Below the pieces are notes generated by a model. That model made no database searches, was not told the origin of the DNA, and saw nothing but the letters and a program-made list of their open reading frames with translations. A DNA stretch of 64,000 nt from Flavobacterium sp. 5 (GTDB lineage: Bacteria > Bacteroidota > Bacteroidia > Flavobacteriales > Flavobacteriaceae), in contig NZ_PHUE01000001.1 of assembly GCF_002813295.1 (NCBI RefSeq), positions 4,154,001 through 4,218,000 of the forward strand. Direction: 5' to 3'. Shown here piece by piece: positions 7,863-14,438 of this stretch (the stretch's first letter is position 1; each line of letters begins with the position of its first letter). A program made the position numbers and the translations under genes.

Positions 7863-8237
7863 ATGGAACCTAAACAATACACAGTCGACTTGACTATCCC
7901 AGAAAATCAAAGCTCCATAAGCAAAGAATTTATTCTAGAGAAAGGCTTTGTCCCTAGAGTAGTAGCATACACTAACGGGATTGAAAATGCTACTAAAGAG
8001 ATGTTGCAATTAGCCTTGTATGATAACAATGGAGTAGAGATCATTCCAGCGGTTAATATCAAAAATTGGGAACAAAAGAGCGGCTCTTATATGGAATCTA
8101 TGAAACCATTAGGTATAGAAACCCAGGGACGACAATACAAATTGGTTTTTACAACTGATCGTAATCTTGCACAAGTGCCACCAATAGCTATACTGCCAAA
8201 AGTACAGGTAGTATTTATCTATTCTAAAACCAATTAA
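7863..8237 (+). CDS. Putative virion protein, beta-rich
   Basis: A 124-residue protein with predominantly beta-strand character (KQYTVDLTIPENQSSISKEF, YKLVFTTDRNLAQ, IAILPKVQVVFIYSK) and no membrane segment, signal peptide or cysteine. It lies between the candidate capsid gene and two further structural-looking genes and ends 1 base before the next ATG. Size and fold propensity would suit a minor capsid, vertex or shell protein. No homology recognised. Confidence 0.55.
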   Translation: MEPKQYTVDLTIPENQSSISKEFILEKGFVPRVVAYTNGIENATKEMLQLALYDNNGVEIIPAVNIKNWEQKSGSYMESMKPLGIETQGRQYKLVFTTDRNLAQVPPIAILPKVQVVFIYSKTN

Positions 8238-8238
8238 A

Positions 8239-8790
8239 ATGGATAAATCAACACTTCACATTACTGAATATCGAGGAAATCAGGATATTGATTTTTTCGA
8301 TATTACTTCTTTCAAAGTGCTAAATCATGGTGAAGCTATCGTAGATGTAAATACAATACCAGTTTATCCAGGTCAAACCTTTAAAATAATAGAGCAGGAC
8401 GGAACAAGATGCGATTTTAACATGAAAGCCGTGTTTACAGAATCGGGAAAGATTCCAAAATTCAAAGTTATTTACAAACAGTTAGATAGTGAGGGAGAAC
8501 TTAAAATAGATAATTTGAATACGCCTTTTACTTATGCAGCTACACTATACAACTTTGAAAAAGCTGATATAGTTGAGTTTAGCCATAACATAGCTGGTCA
8601 TACCACATTGACACGCTCCTTTGATGGAGGGCTTACGTTTTTGCCTGAAAACGATATTGATTTAGGTTTTGTAGAAGCCAATATAATCACGAAATATGAT
8701 AGAGGCGGCTCTTTAGATACTAACGCTATTCAGTTTAGAAATAATGACCTAGAAGTTAATTCGGAGGTTTTTATTATTGACGAACTATAG
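8239..8790 (+). CDS. Putative virion protein
   Basis: A 183-residue, mostly beta-strand protein without membrane segments. The C-terminal half includes RSFDGGLTFLPENDID, resembling short Asp/Gly turns seen in spikes and beta-propellers, but there is only one copy. It starts one base after the previous stop, implying co-translation and a shared function with the preceding protein, perhaps as a spike or vertex pair. No family recognised. Confidence 0.55.
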   Translation: MDKSTLHITEYRGNQDIDFFDITSFKVLNHGEAIVDVNTIPVYPGQTFKIIEQDGTRCDFNMKAVFTESGKIPKFKVIYKQLDSEGELKIDNLNTPFTYAATLYNFEKADIVEFSHNIAGHTTLTRSFDGGLTFLPENDIDLGFVEANIITKYDRGGSLDTNAIQFRNNDLEVNSEVFIIDEL

Positions 8791-8806
8791 TAAAACTTTA
8801 TAAACG

Positions 8807-9604
8807 ATGAAGCAATTAGAAAGTTTAATGCATAAACTAAATACCGATGTGTACGCATCGGTAACGGTTTATGACAGAGACACCGAAGCATATATTCATA
8901 GAAATATGCTACACGAAAAAATTATTAAAGAGTATGAAAGTGCCGAAAACTTATTTGAAACAATCTACGCATCAGGACATACAAAACTTACGCTTTATCC
9001 GAAGCGAAAAAACGGAAATTCATTCAAAAACGATGGTGATTCTTTCGATGTAACCTTTGGCAAACAAGATAACAAAATGGAAAAACAGACCGCTAAGAAA
9101 AAGAAGAAAAAAAAGAAAAAGGATTCTTTTGGATTAGGTGCTTTCGGGCTGGGAGCTGGTGAAATTATAGACTTGAAAATGGAGGCAAGGGATAAGGAAC
9201 GCTTTGCTAGAGAAAACGAAGTTTTGATAGCTAAAGTAGAGAAACTCGAAACCGAAAACAAAGCCTTGCATGAAGAAAAGCTGGAGCGAAAATACAAAGT
9301 CGAAAAAAACGAAGCACTTAATGCTACTATACAAGGCGGTTTAAAATCCCTGCCTTTGATTATGAGAGGTTTGGGTTATACTGTTCCTGATGTTGCTTTA
9401 GGATTGCAAGCAAATACCGCTGATTATGAAAGCGAAAATTTATCTGCAGTACAGAAAGGTTTTATTGACGTTGTAAAAGCCTCTGATGATGATATTGTTA
9501 CACTAATGCAAGTCATTTTCAACAAAATTAATGAAAACGTAGAAAACAATGGCTTTGCAATCGATTTGCAAGAACTATTACAAAAATATAACATGATCGT
9601 ATGA
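8807..9604 (+). CDS. Coiled-coil protein with polylysine linker
   Basis: A 265-residue protein in three parts: an N-terminal domain (about 1-90), a linker with a run of nine lysines followed by GLGAFGLGAGE, and a long coiled coil (RFARENEVLIAKVEKLETEN) leading to a helical C-terminal domain ending NMIV. The polylysine suggests nucleic-acid or membrane contact. The DNA for it is a near-homopolymeric A-rich tract (about 9097-9121), prone to polymerase slippage, so frameshifting is possible. The gene overlaps the next by 4 bases (ATGA). Possibly an internal scaffold or genome-binding protein; no family recognised. Confidence 0.6.
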   Translation: MKQLESLMHKLNTDVYASVTVYDRDTEAYIHRNMLHEKIIKEYESAENLFETIYASGHTKLTLYPKRKNGNSFKNDGDSFDVTFGKQDNKMEKQTAKKKKKKKKKDSFGLGAFGLGAGEIIDLKMEARDKERFARENEVLIAKVEKLETENKALHEEKLERKYKVEKNEALNATIQGGLKSLPLIMRGLGYTVPDVALGLQANTADYESENLSAVQKGFIDVVKASDDDIVTLMQVIFNKINENVENNGFAIDLQELLQKYNMIV

Positions 9605-9783
9605 GCAAATTAGAAATTGAAGTTAAAGAAACAAATCCGTTTAAGCTAACGGCTCTAAAAAAACAATTAGAAACCCTTGCAAAATTAGACAGTGATACTA
9701 TGAACAAATTGGTAGAGGTATCCAAGTCTGAAAGTTTAAAAGCAATGTTTCGTGAAAATTGGGATTTTATCAAAACAATGTAG
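9601..9783 (+). CDS. Small acidic/basic helical protein
   Basis: A 60-residue protein starting in an ATGA overlap with the coiled-coil gene. It is helical, with evenly spaced charges (KQLETLAKLDSDTMNKLVEVSKS), and has no hydrophobic segment. Coupled translation suggests that it works with the upstream protein. The TAG stop is the first triplet of a two-stem RNA hairpin. Function unknown. Confidence 0.55.
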   Translation: MSKLEIEVKETNPFKLTALKKQLETLAKLDSDTMNKLVEVSKSESLKAMFRENWDFIKTM

Positions 9784-9836
9784 TTCAAAGTAGCCTGTTG
9801 GCGTAGCTTCATCTTGGTTAACAGGCGAAAGAACTA
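9781..9836 (+). other. Two-stem intercistronic RNA hairpin
   Basis: An outer stem TAGTTC (9781-9786) with GAACTA (9831-9836) and an inner stem GCCTGTT (9793-9799) with AACAGGC (9820-9826) enclose a 20-base loop. There is no T tract, so it is not a standard terminator. It begins at the stop codon of the 60-residue gene and ends just before the next gene, suggesting an mRNA processing or stability element. Confidence 0.6.
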
Positions 9837-9849
9837 AAATAAAAAATCA

Positions 9850-10365
9850 ATGAAAAAACAAGGTTTAAACAATCCCGCAATATTAGCGGCGGCAGCGGCA
9901 TCTACTCCCGAGGGACAAAAAGCAATTGCAAAGACCATTGATACGGCAAACGATGCTGTGTCAGGTACTTTTTCTATTGTAAAAAATGTTCTTGGAATAG
10001 CTGTTTTAGGAGGTGTTGCATACTTTGGTTACACTAAATTGTTTAATGGTTTTACCGCTATTTCCGAAGACCAAAAATACACACCCTCCAACGTGAGTTC
10101 AGGATTAGCCAAAGCCAAAGCCGAGGCTATTTATACAGCGATGTCTGGCATAGGTAACGGTTTTAATTTGGTTAAATCTGTTTTGCAGTACGTTAACGGT
10201 GAGCGCATTAATCATAATGGATTTATTCGAATTTATAATGCATTCGGAAAAAGAAATGGAGCTGTACCATTTTCGCCAAAAATGACGCTAACCGAATGGT
10301 TTACAGATCAATTTAGCCAATCGGAATTATTAGAGCTAAGATTAATAATTAAAGATTTTTTCTAA
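9850..10365 (+). CDS. Membrane-anchored annexin-like protein (divergent)
   Basis: A 171-residue protein. GLNN sits at residues 5-8, followed by an alanine-rich stretch, a single membrane segment (VLGIAVLGGVAYFGYTKLF, about 47-66), and a C-terminal domain from about residue 85 similar to the next gene's domain. AEAIYTAMSGIG corresponds to AEILYVAMNKWG, and TLTEWFTDQFSQSELL to TLKEWLANELTPGSYL. That domain resembles an annexin repeat but lacks the GTDED loop here. The stop overlaps the next ATG. Probably a membrane protein of the virion or the host envelope, with both copies working together. Confidence 0.6.
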   Translation: MKKQGLNNPAILAAAAASTPEGQKAIAKTIDTANDAVSGTFSIVKNVLGIAVLGGVAYFGYTKLFNGFTAISEDQKYTPSNVSSGLAKAKAEAIYTAMSGIGNGFNLVKSVLQYVNGERINHNGFIRIYNAFGKRNGAVPFSPKMTLTEWFTDQFSQSELLELRLIIKDFF

Positions 10366-10760
10366 TGGAAATACGAATAGTACCAGTAGTATCAGTAGCC
10401 GTTTCAGCATTTGTAATTGCAATGATATATACATCTGAACAACAAAAAAAAGCCACCGCTTATTTAGATGCCCCAAACGCTCCAACGAAAGATAAATTTG
10501 ACGCTAAAGAAGTAGCTGAAATTTTGTATGTAGCAATGAACAAATGGGGTACAGATGAAGATATAATAATGCAAACTCTGGGTGAAGTTTCTGAAAATCA
10601 GTTTTCTTCTGTGGTTTTAGCATTTGGAAGCCGTAGATACAACACTTGGACAGGTGATGAATATGGTGTTTTCAAATATACATTAAAAGAGTGGTTGGCA
10701 AATGAATTAACACCTGGGAGTTATTTAACATTAAAATCAAAATTTAGAAAATACTTATAA
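10365..10760 (+). CDS. Membrane-anchored annexin-like repeat protein
   Basis: A 131-residue protein. An N-terminal membrane segment (VPVVSVAVSAFVIAMIY) is followed by a linker and one domain (about 45-131) resembling a single annexin repeat: a helix AEILYVAMNK, the loop WGTDED typical of type II calcium sites, then EVSENQF, W and a final LKEWLANEL helix. Annexin repeats bind acidic membranes through calcium. One repeat behind a membrane anchor is unusual. It is the clear paralogue of the upstream gene. The annexin assignment is by motif only and needs a profile search. Confidence 0.6.
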   Translation: MEIRIVPVVSVAVSAFVIAMIYTSEQQKKATAYLDAPNAPTKDKFDAKEVAEILYVAMNKWGTDEDIIMQTLGEVSENQFSSVVLAFGSRRYNTWTGDEYGVFKYTLKEWLANELTPGSYLTLKSKFRKYL

Positions 10761-10762
10761 TT

Positions 10763-11695
10763 ATGGAAGCAGAAAAAAAACAAGGCTGGACAAAAGAAGA
10801 TAAAAACTGGGCAATTGGAGGCGGTGTAGCAATCTTAATTGGTGGTATTTATTGGTACATGAAAAACAAAAACACAGAAAACGATGATATTAGCGCGAAC
10901 GATGCTGCAAACTACATTGATTCAGAACAAACAACTGTAGAGGTGGGGACAGGAAACAATACCAGTTCGCCTGTTAAAAGCGATTCAACCAGTACTGCAA
11001 CAACATCACCAGCATCGGCTACTAGACAGCCTGACGCTATACGCTGGAAAGTTGGACAAGTGATGATGGCTAATAGTGCTGCGGGAACAAAAGCCTATAA
11101 AGCTAAAAACATGGCGAATGGTCAATATATTAGTGATGGTACACTTGCAAAAACTTTTGCGATTGGAGACAAAATAGGAAAAATTATTTGGGTAGGTACA
11201 ATGTCAGATGGTACGTTTAGATATGTAATACAAGTTGACGGAATAATTACCAACGATTATTTTTGGATAGCCGATTACAGAGTAATCACTCCAATTGACG
11301 GCTCAAAAGCGGTATCTACAACAGTGCCAGTATCCACTTCTTTGAATACAAATCTAGTCCTCAAATACGGTTCTAAAGGAAATGAAGTAAAAGAACTTCA
11401 AAAAAGACTTGGAGTCGCTATGGATGGTGATTTTGGAACAAATACTCTAACGGCTTTACAGAAACAAAAAGGCGTTTCCCAAATCACTTTGGCAAACTTT
11501 AACAGTACTTCAAATCTTAACTTTAATTTGACGCTTAAAAAAGGCTCGAAAGGTTTGGAAGTCAAAGAACTTCAAAAAAGACTAGGCTTTGCAAGTTCAG
11601 ATATTGATGGTGATTTTGGAGTAAAAACAGAATCAGCATTATTTGCTATGAAAAAAGTAAAACAAACTACGCTAAACCAGTTTAGTTACGTATAA
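10763..11695 (+). CDS. Membrane-anchored protein with two peptidoglycan-binding domains
   Basis: A 310-residue protein starting 2 bases after its neighbour. It has an N-terminal membrane segment (WAIGGGVAILIGGIYWYM, about 12-30), a Ser/Thr-rich linker (60-90), a middle domain of unknown type (about 95-190), and two C-terminal PG_binding_1 repeats. These share the pattern LKYGSKGNEVKELQKRLG ... DGDFG and LKKGSKGLEVKELQKRLG ... DGDFG. Such repeats bind cell-wall peptidoglycan. Next to two lysozyme genes, it is likely to aid entry or lysis, for example by anchoring a virion or membrane to the wall. Confidence 0.85.
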   Translation: MEAEKKQGWTKEDKNWAIGGGVAILIGGIYWYMKNKNTENDDISANDAANYIDSEQTTVEVGTGNNTSSPVKSDSTSTATTSPASATRQPDAIRWKVGQVMMANSAAGTKAYKAKNMANGQYISDGTLAKTFAIGDKIGKIIWVGTMSDGTFRYVIQVDGIITNDYFWIADYRVITPIDGSKAVSTTVPVSTSLNTNLVLKYGSKGNEVKELQKRLGVAMDGDFGTNTLTALQKQKGVSQITLANFNSTSNLNFNLTLKKGSKGLEVKELQKRLGFASSDIDGDFGVKTESALFAMKKVKQTTLNQFSYV

Positions 11696-11710
11696 AAACA
11701 TGTTTGAGAG

Positions 11711-11759
11711 GGCTGTTTTTCATTGCTTCATTTGAAACTGGAGTACAGCAAAAACAGCC
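11711..11759 (+). other. Long intercistronic hairpin
   Basis: GGCTGTTTTT (11711-11720) pairs perfectly with AAAAACAGCC (11750-11759) around a 29-base loop. It is followed by TAAAACAATT rather than a T run, so termination is doubtful. It lies between the peptidoglycan-binding gene and the GH19 lysozyme gene, a second unusual hairpin inside the late operon. Confidence 0.6.
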
Positions 11760-11784
11760 TAAAACAATTAAAAAATAATCAAAA

Positions 11785-12318
11785 ATGAGTTTCATATTCC
11801 GACACCTTTATTATTTCCTGCAAACGTTTAGAAAATATAATATTAATACGCCTTTACGGATTGCTCATTTTTTGGCGCAAATCACGCACGAAACAGGCAA
11901 TTTCAGGTGGCTGACAGAATTAGGAGGAAAATCATATTTCAAAAAATATGACATTCAATTTAATCCCAAAAAAGCTAAAGAGCTGGGGAATTTACAAAAA
12001 GGAGATGGGTATAAATTCAAAGCTAGGGGTTTTATTCATTTAACAGGACGGGCTAATTATCAAAAGTATAAAGAATATTCAGGAATAGATGTTATTAATA
12101 ATCCAGCTTTAGCAGCTAGAATTGATATTGCCTTAGATATTGCGGGGTGGTACTGGCAAAACAACAATATCAATACTTACTCTGATATAGACGATGTTGT
12201 CACAGTTACTAAAAAAGTAAACGGAGGCACTAATCAATTATCTGAAAGAAAGGCTTATCTGGACTACTACAAACTGCAAAAACTATCATTACCCTTTCTT
12301 GAAACAAAAGTAGTTTAA
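11785..12318 (+). CDS. GH19 family endolysin (chitinase/lysozyme fold)
   Basis: A 177-residue single-domain glycoside hydrolase of family 19. The catalytic-glutamate motif AQITHETGNF is at about residues 33-42, a second acidic motif (WLTELGGKSYF) follows, and the substrate-groove motif GRGF/HLTGRANY appears as ARGFIHLTGRANYQKY. The C-terminal WYWQNNNIN and VTKKVNGG are also family features. Phage GH19 enzymes hydrolyse peptidoglycan. There is no signal peptide, so export would depend on the holin encoded downstream. Confidence 0.92.
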   Translation: MSFIFRHLYYFLQTFRKYNINTPLRIAHFLAQITHETGNFRWLTELGGKSYFKKYDIQFNPKKAKELGNLQKGDGYKFKARGFIHLTGRANYQKYKEYSGIDVINNPALAARIDIALDIAGWYWQNNNINTYSDIDDVVTVTKKVNGGTNQLSERKAYLDYYKLQKLSLPFLETKVV

Positions 12319-12333
12319 TTTAAAAAAAAGAAT

Positions 12334-12861
12334 ATGCTATTATATCAAAACAAAGTATCGGCTGCCTTTATAGATAAGGTAATCAAAATATCAAAAAACA
12401 TCAATGTTGACCCTGATTGGACAATGGCTCTTATAGGCTTTGAAACAGCAGGAACTTTTTCTCCTAGTATTACTAATAAGTTAGGTTATACTGGTTTAAT
12501 TCAATTTGGTGAAGATGCTGCAAAAGATTTAGGAACAACAACTGCCAAATTAAGAACAATGACCGCCGTAGAGCAGTTGGACTGGGTCGAAAAATATTAC
12601 AAGCTTTGGTACAAACGATTAGGAATTACAAAAGCTGATAGTTTTCTAGATATGTACCTCGTTACGTTTTTCCCAAAAGCAGTAAATAAGCCTTTAGATT
12701 ATATAATTAAAAGCAGTAGTATTTCAGCGGAAAAAATTGCAAAAGCCAATCCAATTTTTGATATAAATAAAGACGGAAAAATCACTTTAGCAGAAATTGA
12801 AAAAGTAATGCTAGGAAGGCTCCCTAATCAATGGTTACAAAAATTAAAAAAAAAGGCTTAG
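12334..12861 (+). CDS. Lysozyme-like transglycosylase with EF-hand
   Basis: A 175-residue protein. Residues 1-125 look like a lytic transglycosylase/lysozyme-superfamily domain: DPDWTMALIGFETAGTFSPS places a glutamate in the usual catalytic position after a helix, followed by GYTGLIQFG. Near the C-terminus, DINKDGKITLAE is a complete 12-residue EF-hand calcium loop. No signal peptide. It follows the GH19 gene by 15 bases, so two wall hydrolases are adjacent; one may serve entry and the other lysis. The catalytic residue assignment is by motif. Confidence 0.75.
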   Translation: MLLYQNKVSAAFIDKVIKISKNINVDPDWTMALIGFETAGTFSPSITNKLGYTGLIQFGEDAAKDLGTTTAKLRTMTAVEQLDWVEKYYKLWYKRLGITKADSFLDMYLVTFFPKAVNKPLDYIIKSSSISAEKIAKANPIFDINKDGKITLAEIEKVMLGRLPNQWLQKLKKKA

Positions 12862-12944
12862 ATAACGTAATTCCTATTTTATTAGTAAGCTTTGGAATTG
12901 GAATGGTAACCTATAAATTATACAAATGGCAAAAACAGAAATAA
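12831..12944 (+). CDS. 37-residue single-membrane-span microprotein
   Basis: Starts inside the end of the transglycosylase gene and ends inside the start of the holin gene, overlapping both. It begins with a lysine-rich segment (MVTKIKKKG), followed by one membrane segment (IPILLVSFGIGMVTYKLY), and ends in a basic tail (KWQKQK). Its place between endolysin and holin suggests an antiholin or second holin-like peptide. It is supported by overlap structure and composition only. Confidence 0.5.
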   Translation: MVTKIKKKGLDNVIPILLVSFGIGMVTYKLYKWQKQK

Positions 12945-13279
12945 CAGAATGGTTAGTAAATAACTCTAAGCAAGTCAAAGAAATAGCATTATTCATATTC
13001 GTGGTAACAATGGGGACAATTACAAAAATGATAGAAGCAGTTAGAAAAGGAACAAAGTTTACAATAGCGTGGTTAATCAGCGAATTAATCATGTCCTTTT
13101 TTGTTGCACTAACGGTTTATGCAGTTTTTGATCAGTTTTTACAAGTTAATAAGCTTTTTTCTTTTATGATGTGTGCTTGGAGTGGCACGTTTAGTAGCAC
13201 TTTTCAGGAAAAAGGAAAAGATTTGGTAGTATCTGTTTTTGAGTATATAAAAATATGGATTAAAGTAAAACTTACGTGA
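12926..13279 (+). CDS. Phage holin (LydA/holin_3_3-like)
   Basis: A 117-residue protein with three hydrophobic segments: EIALFIFVVTMGTITKM, AWLISELIMSFFVALTVYAVF and a shorter LFSFMMCAWSGTFSSTF. A charged spacer (EAVRKGTKF) separates the first two. Topology, size and position next to two cell-wall hydrolases match class I holins of the LydA type. It would permeabilise the inner membrane and release the endolysins, which lack signal peptides. Its TGA overlaps the GTG start of the next microgene. Confidence 0.75.
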   Translation: MAKTEITEWLVNNSKQVKEIALFIFVVTMGTITKMIEAVRKGTKFTIAWLISELIMSFFVALTVYAVFDQFLQVNKLFSFMMCAWSGTFSSTFQEKGKDLVVSVFEYIKIWIKVKLT

Positions 13280-13404
13280 AGCATAAAATTTTAGACCTAG
13301 CCATTCAGTCAGCTAGTATGCATATAGGTGTTGATCTGCATCACGTTCTACAGCTTTCGGAAATTATTATTTACCAATTAAAAAACAAAATTAAAACCCT
13401 ATAA
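13276..13404 (+). CDS. 42-residue microprotein with GTG start
   Basis: The GTG at 13276 overlaps the holin stop (GTGA), and the frame ends with TAA at 13402-13404, one base before the next ATG. The product begins MKHKILDLAIQSASMHIG and is helical with several histidines. It has no membrane segment. Exact fit between two lysis genes supports translation by coupling. Function unknown. Confidence 0.5.
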   Translation: MKHKILDLAIQSASMHIGVDLHHVLQLSEIIIYQLKNKIKTL

Positions 13405-13405
13405 A

Positions 13406-13969
13406 ATGAAAAAATCAGTTTTACAATTTTGCAAAATACTACTTATTATTTCGGCTATGTTTTTTGCTTCAGTAAGTTGTAAGTCATCCATTGCAACACC
13501 GTTACAAGAACCTATCGTTATTCATCACGATACAAAAAACACAAACACAGAAAAAGAAACCATAAACCAGCCAATTAACAATAATACTGTTATCCCGGTC
13601 ATTGCATCCAATACCAATAATAGTGTTTTTGACAGTTTGGTTAATAGCAAAGTTGACGAAATTTTGAACAAACTCAATTATAAAAACCAATCAGGTGATA
13701 ATAGTTTAGAAGTCAAATACAACGCTTTACTAAAAGAACTGCAAATATTGTCTAAAATAGGTAAAACATCGAGCAAAGCCACTTCTAAAAACGATAAGGA
13801 AACTATAGAAGTTCCTGTAATAAAGCAAGTTCCATACCCAGTAATCCAACCACTAACCAAACTGCAAAAACTATTAATTGCCTTGGGGGTTGGGTTTGCT
13901 GGATTTTACACAATTAAATATGGATTAAAATTAGTATCAATTGTAAAAGGTAGCACATTATGGGGTTAA
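13406..13969 (+). CDS. Candidate unimolecular spanin (lipoprotein with C-terminal membrane segment)
   Basis: A 187-residue protein with a lipoprotein signal (ILLIISAMFFASVSC, lipid-modified Cys about residue 25), a polar central region of about 120 residues with a helical stretch, the motif VPVIKQVPYPVIQPLTKLQK, and a C-terminal membrane segment (LLIALGVGFAGFYTIKYGL). Outer-membrane lipid anchor plus inner-membrane segment is the defining layout of u-spanins, which fuse the two membranes at the end of lysis. The location next to holin and endolysins fits. It overlaps the next gene by 10 bases. Other lipoproteins rarely have this C-terminal segment. Confidence 0.7.
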   Translation: MKKSVLQFCKILLIISAMFFASVSCKSSIATPLQEPIVIHHDTKNTNTEKETINQPINNNTVIPVIASNTNNSVFDSLVNSKVDEILNKLNYKNQSGDNSLEVKYNALLKELQILSKIGKTSSKATSKNDKETIEVPVIKQVPYPVIQPLTKLQKLLIALGVGFAGFYTIKYGLKLVSIVKGSTLWG

Positions 13970-14433
13970 GAGTGAAACATGTAGTAATTGGTTTGTCAGT
14001 TCTAGGAGCTGGAGCAATTTATGTACAACAAAGAGTAAAAAATTTAACCGAAATTATGGTGAAACTTATCCCGATCCCTACAGGATTACGAAACATTAGA
14101 GTTGAAAAAGGGATTTTCAAATGTAACATCGATGTAACTATTCATAACCCAACCAGCGAAGCCTTTGACCCAAACGGAATAATTGTAACTGTAAAACGAT
14201 TGGATGTAAAATCCAAAGCAGGAACATTATTAGGTAAAGTAAATATCAATAAAAATAGTATAAACATTCCTGCTAATGGTAAATATATACTAAAAGATTT
14301 GTTGGTTGAAATTGATAGTATGGGATTATTATTAAATCTTTCTAGTTTGTTAAAAATTAAATCTTTAGCTGATATAAAAGCAGATGTAGTGATCGGTATT
14401 TTGGGAACTGAGTATATAATTCCACAATTATAA
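13960..14433 (+). CDS. LEA14-like (LEA type 2) beta-sandwich membrane protein
   Basis: A 157-residue protein with an N-terminal membrane segment (VVIGLSVLGAGAIYV) and a following domain with the LEA type 2 pattern: IRVEKGIFKCNIDVTIHNPTSEAFDPNGIIVTV, then a hydrophobic-strand series ending in VEIDSMG. The water-stress/LEA14 fold is a small immunoglobulin-like sandwich, often found on membrane-anchored bacterial proteins. It overlaps the spanin candidate by 10 bases and precedes the ArdC/ATPase gene by 5. In this element it is probably a membrane-associated virion or assembly factor. Confidence 0.7.
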   Translation: MGLRVKHVVIGLSVLGAGAIYVQQRVKNLTEIMVKLIPIPTGLRNIRVEKGIFKCNIDVTIHNPTSEAFDPNGIIVTVKRLDVKSKAGTLLGKVNINKNSINIPANGKYILKDLLVEIDSMGLLLNLSSLLKIKSLADIKADVVIGILGTEYIIPQL

Positions 14434-14438
14434 TAATA

